A stretch of 64,000 bases of DNA from Flavobacterium sp. MFBS3-15 (GCF_026107645.2 NZ_JAPCHV010000017.1:53651-117650); one strand, 5' to 3'. Numbered from the stretch's first letter, positions 43,942-54,500 are shown. Numbers and translations are program-made. Notes: a model not told the origin generated them from the sequence alone.

Positions 43942-44928
43942 ATGTCAATTAATGTAAAAAAAATAGGCGTGCTTACATCCGGTGGTGACTCTCCGGGAAT
44001 GAATGCCGCCATCAGGGCTGTTGTGCGTACCTGCGCTTTTCATAACATAGAGTGTATGGGTATCTACAGGGGTTATCAGGGAATGATCGAAGGGGATTTT
44101 AAAGAAATGGGCCCCCGTGCGGTAAATAATATTATTAACAAAGGCGGAACCATCCTCAAATCCGCCAGGTCTAAAGAGTTCATGACAGCTGAAGGCCGCC
44201 AAAAGGCACATGACAATCTTGTTAAGCAGGGTGTTGATGCGCTTGTGGTGATTGGTGGTAACGGTTCCTTCACAGGAGGGTTATTATTCAACCAGGAATT
44301 TGGATTTCCTGTGATTGGCATACCGGGAACTATTGACAACGATATCTTCGGTACCAGCTTTACCCTTGGGTATGATACTGCGCTTAATACTGTGGTTGAG
44401 GTTATCGACAAGATAAGGGATACAGCAAGCTCACACAACAGGCTTTTCTTTATTGAAGTTATGGGGCGCGATGCCGGCCATATAGCCCTTAATGCAGGTA
44501 TTGGTGCAGGTGCGGAAGAGATATTGATTCCTGAAGAGGATATGGGGCTTGACAGGCTTCTTGATTCATTAAGAAAAAGTAAGGCTTCGGGCAAATCATC
44601 GAGCATTGTGGTGATTGCCGAAGGCGATAAGATAGGCAAAAACGCTTTTGAGCTTAAGGATTATGTAGAGGAAAACATGCCGGAATATGATGTGCGTGTA
44701 TCCATCCTTGGCCATATGCAGCGCGGAGGATCCCCATCATGCTTTGACAGGGTGCTGGCCAGCCGCCTGGGCGTGAAGGCTGTTGAGACGCTGATTGAAG
44801 GAAAATCCAATTACATGGTCGGCCTTATAAAAGACGAAGTGGTGCTTACGCCGCTGGAGCAGGCCGTAAAAGGCAAAACGCAGGTTGACAAAGAGCTCAT
44901 ACGCGTTTCAGATATCGTTTCTATTTAA
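43942..44928 (+). CDS. pfkA: ATP-dependent 6-phosphofructokinase
   Basis: A 328-residue phosphofructokinase. Markers are GVLTSGGDSPGMNAAIRAVV (GGDSPGMN at residues 14-21), VIGGNGSFTGGLLF, the catalytic GIPGTIDNDI and EVMGRDAGHIAL. It phosphorylates fructose 6-phosphate in glycolysis. gap follows after 33 bases on the same strand, so both are probably one transcript. Length is normal for the bacterial ATP-dependent type. Confidence 0.97.
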   Translation: MSINVKKIGVLTSGGDSPGMNAAIRAVVRTCAFHNIECMGIYRGYQGMIEGDFKEMGPRAVNNIINKGGTILKSARSKEFMTAEGRQKAHDNLVKQGVDALVVIGGNGSFTGGLLFNQEFGFPVIGIPGTIDNDIFGTSFTLGYDTALNTVVEVIDKIRDTASSHNRLFFIEVMGRDAGHIALNAGIGAGAEEILIPEEDMGLDRLLDSLRKSKASGKSSSIVVIAEGDKIGKNAFELKDYVEENMPEYDVRVSILGHMQRGGSPSCFDRVLASRLGVKAVETLIEGKSNYMVGLIKDEVVLTPLEQAVKGKTQVDKELIRVSDIVSI

Positions 44929-45963
<1,035 letters not shown>

Positions 45964-45978
45964 TATTTAAAACACTTG

Positions 45979-46017
45979 TCCCGGTTTTCCGCATGAAGCC
46001 GGGACTTGTTGTTTTTT
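45979..46017 (+). terminator. Rho-independent terminator after gap
   Basis: GTCCCGG and CCGGGAC pair around a 14-base loop, followed by TTTTTT at 46012-46017. Positions 45979-46005 form the stem-loop. Confidence 0.7.
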
Positions 46018-46101
46018 ATAAACGGAGTTAACATTAGCTTCGCGCAACTATAACCCAAAAATAACAGACACAAACTAACCCAAATAACTCTGACTAAAAT
46101 T

Positions 46102-46950
46102 ATGAAACTATTAGTTGACAGTGGTGCAACCAAAGCCGACTGGATCGCCCTAGACGACAACGGCAACAGGCTTTTTACCACGCAAACACTTGGCCTTAGC
46201 CCAGAAGTTATCAATAAGGAGGAGGCCATTGAAAGGCTGGAAGCCCGTTTTGATATCTACAACAACCGTAAGGACGTTACCAGCCTCTATTTTTACGGTG
46301 CAGGTTGCGGTACCGACAGGATGAAAAAATTCATGAAGGAGATATTCGAGGAGTTCTTCCCGAATGCTACCGTGAGCGTTAAGGAAGATACTTATGCTGC
46401 GGCATATGCGACTAACCCTGCCAATGAAAAAGCAATAATATGTATTCTTGGTACAGGTTCTAATTGCAGTTATTTTGACGGAGAGGAACTGCATCAGAAA
46501 GTTCAGTCATTAGGCTATATCGCCATGGACGATTGCAGCGGCAACCGTTTCGGACGTGACCTGGTGCGTGCTTATTATTTCAATAAAATGCCCGCCCACC
46601 TGGCAAAGCAGTTTGAGGCGGAATACAACCTTGATGCCGATGTGGTCAAGCACAACCTTTATAAAGAACCTAACCCGAACGCTTACCTGGCTACATTTGC
46701 GAAGTTCCTTATCCAGAACCGTGAGGAGCCGTTCATCAAAGGCCTTATTGTTGATGCTATGCAGGTATTTGTAGATAACTACATTACACAATATGACAAT
46801 GCGCACGAGGTGCCTGTACACTTTGTCGGCTCAATAGCATTTTACCTGAAAGCCGAGCTGGCTGAAGTATTAGGTAAAAACCACCTTAAACTGGGCAATG
46901 TATTAAGAAGGCCAATCGATGGGCTTATCGAATACCACGAGCTTAACTAA
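46102..46950 (+). CDS. BadF/BadG-type ATPase, N-acetylglucosamine kinase-like
   Basis: A 282-residue actin-fold kinase. The phosphate-1 loop is LLVDSGATKADWIALDD, the phosphate-2 region is ICILGTGSNCSYFDG, and the adenosine part is PVHFVGSIAFYLKAEL. Proteins of this group in Bacteroidetes are usually annotated as N-acetylglucosamine kinases in amino sugar recycling; the substrate is not proven by sequence. It stands alone, with a terminator on each side (after gap and after itself). Confidence 0.85.
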   Translation: MKLLVDSGATKADWIALDDNGNRLFTTQTLGLSPEVINKEEAIERLEARFDIYNNRKDVTSLYFYGAGCGTDRMKKFMKEIFEEFFPNATVSVKEDTYAAAYATNPANEKAIICILGTGSNCSYFDGEELHQKVQSLGYIAMDDCSGNRFGRDLVRAYYFNKMPAHLAKQFEAEYNLDADVVKHNLYKEPNPNAYLATFAKFLIQNREEPFIKGLIVDAMQVFVDNYITQYDNAHEVPVHFVGSIAFYLKAELAEVLGKNHLKLGNVLRRPIDGLIEYHELN

Positions 46951-46960
46951 TCGATTAATA

Positions 46961-47007
46961 ATATTCAAAACAAAGGCCTGCGTTATGCAGGCCTTTGTTT
47001 TGAATAT
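46961..47007. terminator. Bidirectional terminator, 21-base perfect stem
   Basis: Positions 46961-46981 and 46987-47007 are perfectly complementary over 21 bases, with loop GTTAT. A and T runs in the outer stem allow termination from both sides, between convergent nagK-like and ridA genes. Confidence 0.8.
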
Positions 47008-47016
47008 CCGTTGTAC

Positions 47017-47397
47017 TTATACTATCGCTATCATTGATATTTCAACATTCACGTTTTTAGGCAATTTTGCCACCTGAACGGTTTCGCGAGCCGGTGCGCT
47101 GCTTTCGTTGAAGTAGCTGCCATATACCCCATTTATTTTTGCAAAATCATCCATGTTGCTGATGAAGATGGTCGACTTGATCACATTTTCAAAGGATGTC
47201 CCTGCGGCATCCAATACAGCCTTCATGTTTTCCATTACCTGCTTGGTTTCGGTCTCAATGTCCGAAGTAATGAGTTCGCCGGTTTCAGGGTGCAGCGCGA
47301 TCTGGCCGGAGGTATACAGCATCTTGCCTGCTATAACAGCCTGGCTGTAAGGCCCGATGGGTGCAGGCGCTTTTTCGGTAAAGATTATTTTTTTCAT
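47017..47397 (-). CDS. ridA: RidA-family reactive imine deaminase
   Basis: A 126-residue RidA/YjgF protein. Key parts are EKAPAPIGPYSQAVIAG, MLYTSGQIALHPETGEL, EETKQVMENMKAVLDAAG-like helix and the final PKNVNVEISMIAIV with the conserved arginine loop (SAPARETVQVAKLP). It removes reactive enamine/imine intermediates from amino-acid metabolism. It shares a 4-base overlap with the upstream gene, so it is the last gene of a minus-strand operon with the two small membrane proteins and the LptD-like gene. Confidence 0.95.
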   Translation of the reverse strand: MKKIIFTEKAPAPIGPYSQAVIAGKMLYTSGQIALHPETGELITSDIETETKQVMENMKAVLDAAGTSFENVIKSTIFISNMDDFAKINGVYGSYFNESSAPARETVQVAKLPKNVNVEISMIAIV

Positions 47398-47756
47398 ATT
47401 ATAGTGTTTCTAACGGTTATGCTTTGTTTTTCCAATGCGGTTTGGAGTGCTCTCCAGTTGCGGTTCCTCAATGCTGCAGCGGCATAAGTAAGGGATGTGA
47501 AATCTTTTAATATTAGTGTAAGGTTATCAGGTGCCTTGCCATTGGACTGCATAACTATTTCCAAAATGTCATCAGTGCGGTAAGTTATAGTTTTCCAAAA
47601 TTGAAGCTCGTTTTTTATCCTGAAATGTTTGCTGTTGAGTTCAAAATAATTGAACGACCAAAATGAAAGCAGCAAGAAAAAAAACGCAGGGAACGCTACT
47701 AACCATTTTTCATTGTCTCTTTCTGTCATAAATAAAGGGGAAATTATAAGACTCAA
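47394..47756 (-). CDS. Small membrane hypothetical protein
   Basis: A 120-residue protein with two short hydrophobic patches near the N-terminus (AFPAFFFLLLSFWSFNYF) and a soluble C-terminal part (WKTITYRTDDILEIVMQSNG) of PH-like type. An in-frame ATG at 47729 is an alternative start. It is flanked by ridA (4-base overlap) and another membrane protein with a similar layout (5 bases away). Function unknown. Confidence 0.6.
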   Translation of the reverse strand: MSLIISPLFMTERDNEKWLVAFPAFFFLLLSFWSFNYFELNSKHFRIKNELQFWKTITYRTDDILEIVMQSNGKAPDNLTLILKDFTSLTYAAAALRNRNWRALQTALEKQSITVRNTII

Positions 47757-47761
47757 AATTA

Positions 47762-48313
47762 TCAGTATGCGAAATTTAGTAGTAATAGTCCCCTGTATGT
47801 AACAAAAGTCCCAAAGGTTTCAGATTCGACCCTGTTAATTTTTATGGGCCTGAAACATTTTTCTTCCGGGTTTAGCATGAATTGGATATGCTGCTTCATA
47901 ATGTGCCCGTTGGAATAAAGGTTATCAAATATACAAAGGCTTTCGCCATTCCTGAAAGAAATTTTCATTCCTTCCTGTTTTATATTCCAACCTTTAAAAG
48001 CATGCTTTCCGGTATATTCTATAGTGTCAATATCCGTTGTTAAGTATTGCGCATTGCCAAATGCGATGGAATTATCGTTTAAGATTATCGAAGGCGTATT
48101 TTTTATGAATCTGTAAATAAAGTAAACCGTTATGAAGATGAATATTGCTCCAAACAGGATTGGTATGTCTTCGCGTCCATTCGCATCGGGAGCATTTTTT
48201 TTAGTTATTCCCATCACTATGAAAAAGATGCCTGCACCAAAACCGAGGGATAATGGGAGTATTAGCTGGAGGTAAAAATTGACAGGATGCCTTTTTGAAT
48301 ATACCGCCTCCAT
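47762..48313 (-). CDS. Membrane hypothetical protein, PH-like C-terminal
   Basis: A 183-residue protein with two membrane segments (LILPLSLGFGAGIFFIVMG and ILFGAIFIFITVYFIYRF) and a C-terminal soluble domain beginning SIILNDNSIAFGNAQYLTTD. It resembles the neighbouring 120-residue protein, so the two may be duplicates with diverged ends. It starts 1 base before the stop of the LptD-like gene. Function unknown. Confidence 0.6.
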   Translation of the reverse strand: MEAVYSKRHPVNFYLQLILPLSLGFGAGIFFIVMGITKKNAPDANGREDIPILFGAIFIFITVYFIYRFIKNTPSIILNDNSIAFGNAQYLTTDIDTIEYTGKHAFKGWNIKQEGMKISFRNGESLCIFDNLYSNGHIMKQHIQFMLNPEEKCFRPIKINRVESETFGTFVTYRGLLLLNFAY

Positions 48314-48314
48314 A

Positions 48315-50990
48315 CTACCTGATAACCCTGTCCGGTACCTGGCGTTTATCCCACTTGATGTCGCTGAGTACGGATGATTTTATCCCGATGAAAAAGCCCC
48401 ATGAGGTGTTGTCGCCGATAGGTATCCAGTTGAAGTCCATGCGCCAGCTTAACAGGTCGCGTTCAAAACGCATTTGGGTAAAGGTAACGCCTTTTTGTAC
48501 AAAGTCATAACCCGAAGAGAAGCCCATCTTCCAGCGTGGGGTAATGTCGATATTACCTGAGAACATGATGGAATTGCCAATGATCTCCCGCTCCCGTTTA
48601 TTGTTCGAATAAGTAAGGGAGTAGGCAAAGCGCAGGTCCCACGGAAGCTTTGCGTTAAAGAACCCGCCTTCGTTCTTGTCGGGTTTAGTACTGTCCTCTT
48701 CTTCGTCGAACATGCTCTTCCGGCTGTCACTAAGGTCGGTTGCACGGCCGAAGAGGTCGTCCTCGCGGCCGCCGTTGCGTGCTGTCTGGCTTTCTTTATT
48801 CTCGCCATCCCCGGATTTTCCGTCTTCGCTGGTTATGGAGTAATTCAGTGTCAGGTTGGCACTAGTCATCCTGAACAGGCTTCCGCCGTTGTCAATGTTG
48901 TAGGTGTTGATGCGTGTGCCCGAATTGTCAATCGCATACGGGTCGAGTGTTGTGCCGAAGTTGACGTTCATCTTGTCCTTGAAAAGGTTAGTACCGGCAG
49001 AAACTCGAAGCGGTGCCCATGCAAGCGAGTCGGCGGCCAGGTTATAGCTGGTCGTGAAGTTGAGGTTGTTGAGCAGCATTATCTTCTTCGGCTCGGCATC
49101 AGGCGAGTCGTCATCATCATTGCGCACTTTGGCTTCAAAGGTATTATTTACCGCTATTCCCACACTGCTGGAGTATGTTTTTCCAGGCTGGCCGAAAAGG
49201 CCGCTTTCAAAGCGCGTGTATTCGCGCAGCGTACCTGCTGCGTCATATTGGTAATAATCGTAGTACTGGTCAAAGCTTGGAGAGTAGCTGTACGATACCG
49301 ACGGTCGGATTACGTGCCGTATGGCCTGTATTTTTTTATCATCGCCGAACGGAAACGTACCATATATGGTTGTACCTATGCTCGATGAGAAGTTGTACGT
49401 GCGGTAGGAATCAAAGCCTTTTACATCCTGTATAACCGATGCCGCGCTATCGGCATCAAACTCCCGGCGTATGGTATTCATTACCCAGGTCTCCTGGTAG
49501 TTGGTTGCTGCAGAAACGCTGAAGTAGCGGAACACTTTAAAGTTGGTGCTCAATGGGATAGTATGCTGCAAGCCCGACTTTGCATCGCGAAACATTTCCG
49601 GCTTGAAAAACAGCGAGTCGTACGTTTGTATCCTGTTTTCTCCGCGGAGGTTGTATTGTAGGTTGATATTTTTTATAAGCCCTTTTTTGGGTGCGTCTGC
49701 CGGGGCAAAAGGGAATACCCTGTCAACACTTGCCTGCAGGGTTGGCAGTGTCATGTTGATCTGTTCCGTATTGGTGTTCTGGCTGTGGGTGGCGCTAAGT
49801 GAAAGGTTTACCGCCGGCACCGTCTGGAACGTCTTAGAGTAAGAAACCGACGACTGCATGGTGTTGTTGAGGCTCGACCCAATATTATTCATGTTGAGCG
49901 ACTGCCTGTAATACTGGCTGGAACCCAGGTTGACGCTGGCGGAGAACCTTGAGTTTGGGTTCGCCTTGGCGTCCTGGTTGTGCGACCACTGGATGTTGTA
50001 TTGTGTGGAACGGGCATAGTCAGGGAAGCCCCTTTCGCTCTGAACGTTGTTCTCGTAACGGAAATTGACATTACCATTGAACTTATACCGCTGGGCATAG
50101 CTCGACTGGAAACGCAGGCCATAGCTGCCATTGGTATAGTAGTCACCCAGTACGGCCAGGTCATAATAATCGCTCATGGCAAAGTAATACCCGCCATTTT
50201 GCAGGAAGTAGCCCTGGCGTGAATTGTCGCCAAAGGTAGGTACTATGAAGCCGGATTCGGCTTTGTCGGTCATCGGGAAGAAGCCAAACGGGAGCACCAG
50301 TGGCGTAGGGACGTCGGCAATCCACATTTGGGTAGGCCCTACAACTACTTTTTCGCCGGGGACGAACTTTACTTTATAGGTTAAAAAGTAATATTCGGGG
50401 TTGTTGATGTCTTTTGATGTCGTAAAACGCGCACCTTTTATATAGTAAACCGAGTCGTTTTCCTTTTTGGTAAGCTCTCCTCTTATCCTGAATTCTCCCT
50501 GGTCAGACCGTGAATTCCATACCCGTGCCTTTTTGGTCTTGCTGTTAAAATGGATGGAATCGGCTTCTACCACATTGCCTCCCTGTTTGAAGTAGGGGTA
50601 TTGTGTATAATTGCCCAATGAGTCCTTCAGCCTTCCTGCAAAAACTTCGTCGCGGTCATACTTCATAATAATCTGGCCCGCTTTGAGTTCTATATCTTTA
50701 TAGTACAGTTCGGCTTCATCATGCAGCAGCAGTGTCTTGTTCCTTTGGTCAAGTTTCTCGTAGCCCTTTGCTTTGCGTTTTATAGTGGCGTCCAGGCCCG
50801 CTTTTTTCGGTTTTATGGAGTCGTTTTTAACGGTATCGAGAACGGTAAGATCGCCAGGTATTACAGTCAGGGTATCAATGGTTGCGGGAGTAGTTTTTGC
50901 GGGGTCATCCTGTGCAGAAACTTCATGGGTTCCCATTGTTAGGAAAATTGCTGATAAAATTATATATAATAAGTTTCGTCGCACCCGCAT
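48315..50990 (-). CDS. lptD: LptD-like outer-membrane LPS assembly protein
   Basis: An 891-residue outer-membrane beta-barrel protein. It starts with a signal peptide (RRNLLYIILSAIFLTMGTHE), has an N-terminal OstA/LptA-like domain (DEVFAGRLKDSLGNY) and a long C-terminal barrel with many aromatic/alternating strands (YRLHVIRPSVSYSYSP-type). The start at 50990 (ATG) is preferred: the only longer start is a TTG at 51035 inside a TAAGTTTG promoter-like box. It is the first gene of the minus-strand operon. Such proteins are thought to insert LPS or lipooligosaccharide in Bacteroidetes. Confidence 0.88.
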   Translation of the reverse strand: MRVRRNLLYIILSAIFLTMGTHEVSAQDDPAKTTPATIDTLTVIPGDLTVLDTVKNDSIKPKKAGLDATIKRKAKGYEKLDQRNKTLLLHDEAELYYKDIELKAGQIIMKYDRDEVFAGRLKDSLGNYTQYPYFKQGGNVVEADSIHFNSKTKKARVWNSRSDQGEFRIRGELTKKENDSVYYIKGARFTTSKDINNPEYYFLTYKVKFVPGEKVVVGPTQMWIADVPTPLVLPFGFFPMTDKAESGFIVPTFGDNSRQGYFLQNGGYYFAMSDYYDLAVLGDYYTNGSYGLRFQSSYAQRYKFNGNVNFRYENNVQSERGFPDYARSTQYNIQWSHNQDAKANPNSRFSASVNLGSSQYYRQSLNMNNIGSSLNNTMQSSVSYSKTFQTVPAVNLSLSATHSQNTNTEQINMTLPTLQASVDRVFPFAPADAPKKGLIKNINLQYNLRGENRIQTYDSLFFKPEMFRDAKSGLQHTIPLSTNFKVFRYFSVSAATNYQETWVMNTIRREFDADSAASVIQDVKGFDSYRTYNFSSSIGTTIYGTFPFGDDKKIQAIRHVIRPSVSYSYSPSFDQYYDYYQYDAAGTLREYTRFESGLFGQPGKTYSSSVGIAVNNTFEAKVRNDDDDSPDAEPKKIMLLNNLNFTTSYNLAADSLAWAPLRVSAGTNLFKDKMNVNFGTTLDPYAIDNSGTRINTYNIDNGGSLFRMTSANLTLNYSITSEDGKSGDGENKESQTARNGGREDDLFGRATDLSDSRKSMFDEEEDSTKPDKNEGGFFNAKLPWDLRFAYSLTYSNNKREREIIGNSIMFSGNIDITPRWKMGFSSGYDFVQKGVTFTQMRFERDLLSWRMDFNWIPIGDNTSWGFFIGIKSSVLSDIKWDKRQVPDRVIR

Positions 50991-51094
50991 TAATGCTATT
51001 TTTGAGAAAATATGGCTTGTTTTTTGAAGTGTCAAACTTACAATAAATTTATCAAAATTAACCGTTAAAAGAAATTATAACAAAACAGGAGATT

Positions 51095-52177
51095 ATGGGT
51101 AGTGCAACATCAACAAACATTAAATTAAAACTGGCATTCTTTATTTTTATTGTATGTTGGGGATCAGCTTTTTCGCAAGGCAATGCTAAGTTTCGGGTTA
51201 TGCTCGATCCGGGGCATGGCGGGGAAGATCCGGGTGCGTCCTACAACGGCGTAAAAGAAAAAGATGTCGTGCTTAGCGTAGCGCTGAAAATTGGCAAAAT
51301 ACTTGAAAAGCAGGATGTGCAAACGGGTTATACGCGCAAAACCGATGTTTTTATTCCGCTTGACGAGCGTTGCAGCATTGCCAACAAAGCCAATGCCAAC
51401 CTTTTTGTATCCATTCACTGCAATGCCGAGCCAAAAAAATCGGCTACCGGCGCCGAAACCTGGGTTATGGGTCCTGCAAAGAACGCCTCGCACCTTGAGG
51501 TGGCGAAACGCGAGAACTCGGTTATAAGTTATGAATCAGACAAGACAAAATACGAGGGTTTTGACCCTAACAAGCCTGAAACGTTTATAGGCCTGATGAT
51601 GCAGCATGAGCAATCGGCATTCCAGAGCATCCACCTTGCCAAAATGGTTCAGGACAGGCTTGTGGGTGACCTTAAAAGGAAAGACAGGGGTGTAAAGCAG
51701 GGACCTTTTTTGGTGCTGCACCGCACTGCTATGCCAAGTATACTGATTGAGTTGGGCTTCTTATCTTATGTTCAGGAAGGACAGTACCTTGACTCTGAAG
51801 CAGGCCAGGATGAAATGGCGGAGTCAATCGCTAAGGCAATCCTTGCGTACAGGCAGGAATATTTTGTTCCTGGCGACGTTGATTATGTTGCGCCATTAGC
51901 AAAAGATGAGCCGAAAGTAAAAGCCCCTAAAGGCGAGGCCCCTAAAGGGCAGATTTATAAAGTACAGATTGCCGCAAGTGGCAGGGATCTTGACCTGGTG
52001 CCATCTAATTTTAAAGGGCTTAGTGAAATAACCAAGGAAAAAGGAAAATCGATAATAAAGTATTATTACGGAAACACATCTGACAAAGACCAGGCCAATG
52101 CGCTGTTGGCAGAAGCGAAAGCAAAAGGTTTCCCGGAGGCTTTCATTGTAGTTTTTAAAGACGGCAGGAGGATTTAA
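51095..52177 (+). CDS. N-acetylmuramoyl-L-alanine amidase, copy 1
   Basis: A 360-residue protein with a signal peptide (KLAFFIFIVCWGSAFSQ) and an AmiC-type amidase_3 domain: DPGHGG (His41), Glu55 in GVKEKDVVL, FVSIHCNA (His108), and a catalytic Glu in SILIELGFLS. The C-terminal 70 residues (YKVQIAASGRDLDLVPSNF) form a SPOR-like domain. It cleaves peptidoglycan side chains, probably at division sites. A second amidase with the same layout follows (52347). It is divergent from the lptD-like gene. Confidence 0.9.
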   Translation: MGSATSTNIKLKLAFFIFIVCWGSAFSQGNAKFRVMLDPGHGGEDPGASYNGVKEKDVVLSVALKIGKILEKQDVQTGYTRKTDVFIPLDERCSIANKANANLFVSIHCNAEPKKSATGAETWVMGPAKNASHLEVAKRENSVISYESDKTKYEGFDPNKPETFIGLMMQHEQSAFQSIHLAKMVQDRLVGDLKRKDRGVKQGPFLVLHRTAMPSILIELGFLSYVQEGQYLDSEAGQDEMAESIAKAILAYRQEYFVPGDVDYVAPLAKDEPKVKAPKGEAPKGQIYKVQIAASGRDLDLVPSNFKGLSEITKEKGKSIIKYYYGNTSDKDQANALLAEAKAKGFPEAFIVVFKDGRRI

Positions 52178-52246
52178 AATTTTGGGATTACCCTGCTGTA
52201 GGCCAGTGAGGTAGTGAATTTTGGCAATGCCTTAACCACTGATTGG

Positions 52247-52277
52247 TTTGGAAACGGCTTAATTAATGGTATTTTTG
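52247..52277 (+). promoter_or_regulatory. Consensus promoter for the second amidase
   Basis: TTTG at 52247-52250 and TATTTTTG (52270-52277) fit the Bacteroidetes consensus, 19 bases apart, about 70 bases before the second amidase. The two amidases can therefore be transcribed separately. Confidence 0.6.
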
Positions 52278-52346
52278 CAAAAGAACGCCTTACGTTTCAG
52301 GCGTCACAAACAGTGTTTCTGTTTGGTATTTTGGATATAAAAAGAC

Positions 52347-53441
52347 ATGACAATGAAAGGGATGAAATTACGACTGGCTTTTATAACGTTATTGGCCTGC
52401 TGCGGCTTATATGCCCAGGGGAATTCTAAATTCCGCGTGGTACTCGATCCGGGGCATGGTGCCAAGGACTATGGTGTTGTTTACCATGGCTTTATTGAAA
52501 AAAACATAGTGCTTAATGTAGCCCTTAAGGTTGGTAAAATACTTGAAAAGGAAGGCGTGCAGGTAGTGTATACGCGCAAATCCGATGTGTTTGTTGAGTT
52601 GGATGAGCGCCACGAAATTGCCAACAGGTCCAACGCTGATGTCTTCGTGTCGTTACATTGTAATGGTGAGCCTAAAAAGCTGGCCTTCGGTACTGAGGCC
52701 TTTGTGATGGGCGCTACCAAAAATGCATCGCATCTTGAGGTTGCCAAACGCGAAAACTCAGTAATAAAACTCGAATCCGACAGGGAAAAATACCAGGGTT
52801 TTGACCCGAATAAGCCGGAAACACTGGCGGGAATAAAGCCTGATGATGAGTTGCTCAATAAAAGCATTGACCTTGCCAGCAGGGTTGAGGAACGCTTTAC
52901 TGACGACCTCAAGCGAAAAAAGAGGGGTGTAAAGCAGGCGCCTTTTTGGGTGCTGCACAATGCAAAAATGCCAGGGATACTTATAGAGATGGGTTTCCTC
53001 TCGTATAAGCCTGAAGGGGAGTACCTGAATTCGGATGAAGGGCAGGATGAGCTTGCGGAATCCATTGCCAAGGCTATCCTCTCTTATAAAAAGGAATATT
53101 TTGTGCCGGGCACTGTTGACTATAGTGAACCCAAAACCGAGACAAAGGAAGTGGCTGAAGTTGAAAAGACGGTGAAGCCTGCTGCTGCTACTGTTGCCGC
53201 AGCATCGAAAGGCGACAGCTACAGGGTACAGATTGCGGCCAGCGGGAAGGACCTGGAACTGGTGCCATCAAATTTTAACGGTCTAAATAACATTACAAAG
53301 GAAAAAGGAGCGTCGGTAATCAAGTATTTTTACGGTGAAGCCACTGACCGTGAGGAGGCTAAGGTGCTTTTGTCTGAGGCAAAAGCAAAAGGCTACACCT
53401 CGGCATTTATAGCGACATTTCGTGATGGTAAAAGAATATAA
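52347..53441 (+). CDS. N-acetylmuramoyl-L-alanine amidase, copy 2
   Basis: A 364-residue paralogue of the preceding gene, with signal peptide (LRLAFITLLACCGLYAQ), DPGHGA (His37), Glu51 (FIEKNIVL), FVSLHCN and GILIEMGFLSY. The C-terminal SPOR-like part (YRVQIAASGKDLELVPSNFN) follows a Thr/Val/Ala-rich linker. The second GG of the first zinc motif is changed to GA and the acidic E-D-P-G becomes K-D-Y-G, yet zinc ligands are kept. Tandem duplication followed by its own promoter suggests differing roles or timing. Confidence 0.9.
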   Translation: MTMKGMKLRLAFITLLACCGLYAQGNSKFRVVLDPGHGAKDYGVVYHGFIEKNIVLNVALKVGKILEKEGVQVVYTRKSDVFVELDERHEIANRSNADVFVSLHCNGEPKKLAFGTEAFVMGATKNASHLEVAKRENSVIKLESDREKYQGFDPNKPETLAGIKPDDELLNKSIDLASRVEERFTDDLKRKKRGVKQAPFWVLHNAKMPGILIEMGFLSYKPEGEYLNSDEGQDELAESIAKAILSYKKEYFVPGTVDYSEPKTETKEVAEVEKTVKPAAATVAAASKGDSYRVQIAASGKDLELVPSNFNGLNNITKEKGASVIKYFYGEATDREEAKVLLSEAKAKGYTSAFIATFRDGKRI

Positions 53442-53474
53442 GGATTATATAGCGGTTTTAGAATAATATTCACA

Positions 53475-53502
53475 TTGTATATTTTTATTTGTCCTACATT
53501 TG
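53475..53502 (+). promoter_or_regulatory. Consensus promoter before the MlaD-like gene
   Basis: TTG (53475-53477) and TACATTTG (53495-53502) are 17 bases apart. The gene start at 53520 leaves a very short leader. Confidence 0.5.
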
Positions 53503-53519
53503 TTAAAAAATAATCCATT

Positions 53520-54470
53520 TTGAAAGTTACAAGAGAAGCAAAGACAGCAATTTTAGTGATAGGTTCAATACTCCTTTTTATTTGGGGGTATATGTTCTTG
53601 AAAGGCAGGGACCTTTTCAATTCTTACAAAACCTATTATGTGGTATATAAAGATGTAGAGGGGCTTTCCCCGTCAGCTCCGGTAACCCTTAACGGCCTGG
53701 TAGTAGGCAAGGTTACCGGTATCACATTTACAGATCATGCCACAGGGCAGCTGCAGATAGAAATGCAGGTGAAAACTGATTTTCCAATATCAAAATCCAG
53801 CTATGCTACATTGTATGAGCCAGGATTATTGGGCGGAAAGCAGATAGCCATTATTCCGGACCTTACCAACCAGGCTCCTGCAGAGGATGGTGATACGCTA
53901 AAGGCCGGATTAAAGCCCGGCATGCTGGCCGTGGTAGGTGAAAAACTTTCACCATTGCAAACCAAGGTGGAAGCGACTGTGGTGACGGCTGACAGCCTGT
54001 TGCATAACATTAATAATGTTGTTGATAAGCAAACACAGGAAAATCTGCGCATTTCTATTGCTGAAATGAGGAATACAATGCAGGAATTCAGCAAATCGGC
54101 CAAGATCCTTAATGCAACGCTTTCAGGAAATAAAGCAAATATTGATGCTACAATGGCAAATCTTAACAAGACTTCTGCTAACTTTGCCGCAGTATCAGAT
54201 TCAATCAACCCGGAACAGATTGCATCAGCAATAAGGAGCCTCGAGCATTCCATGGCACAGGTAGACCAATTGATGGCCGATGTACAGTCAGGTAAAGGCT
54301 CTTTGGGCAAGCTGCTTAAGGATGAAGCCATGTACAATAACCTTACGGATGCCTCTAACGAGTTGAAAGAACTGCTCGCAGATTTGAAAAATAACCCTAA
54401 GCGCTACGTGCATTTCTCCGTTTTTGGAAAAAAAGGCACTCCTTATGAGGAAACTCCAAAGAAGAAATAG
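53520..54470 (+). CDS. MlaD/MCE-domain lipid transport protein
   Basis: A 316-residue protein with one N-terminal membrane segment (TAILVIGSILLFIWGYMFL) and an MCE domain (YVVYKDVEGLSPSAPVTLNG, GLVVGKVTGI), then a long helical C-terminus (residues 150-290). MlaD-type proteins form the periplasmic ring that carries phospholipids between membranes. The start codon is TTG; no ATG is available near the MKVTREAK start. It lies downstream of the second amidase with its own promoter. The ABC permease and ATPase partners (MlaE/MlaF-like) are not next to it. Confidence 0.88.
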   Translation: MKVTREAKTAILVIGSILLFIWGYMFLKGRDLFNSYKTYYVVYKDVEGLSPSAPVTLNGLVVGKVTGITFTDHATGQLQIEMQVKTDFPISKSSYATLYEPGLLGGKQIAIIPDLTNQAPAEDGDTLKAGLKPGMLAVVGEKLSPLQTKVEATVVTADSLLHNINNVVDKQTQENLRISIAEMRNTMQEFSKSAKILNATLSGNKANIDATMANLNKTSANFAAVSDSINPEQIASAIRSLEHSMAQVDQLMADVQSGKGSLGKLLKDEAMYNNLTDASNELKELLADLKNNPKRYVHFSVFGKKGTPYEETPKKK

Positions 54471-54500
54471 TGTTTGAGGAACATCGATCAACCTTGTTGT

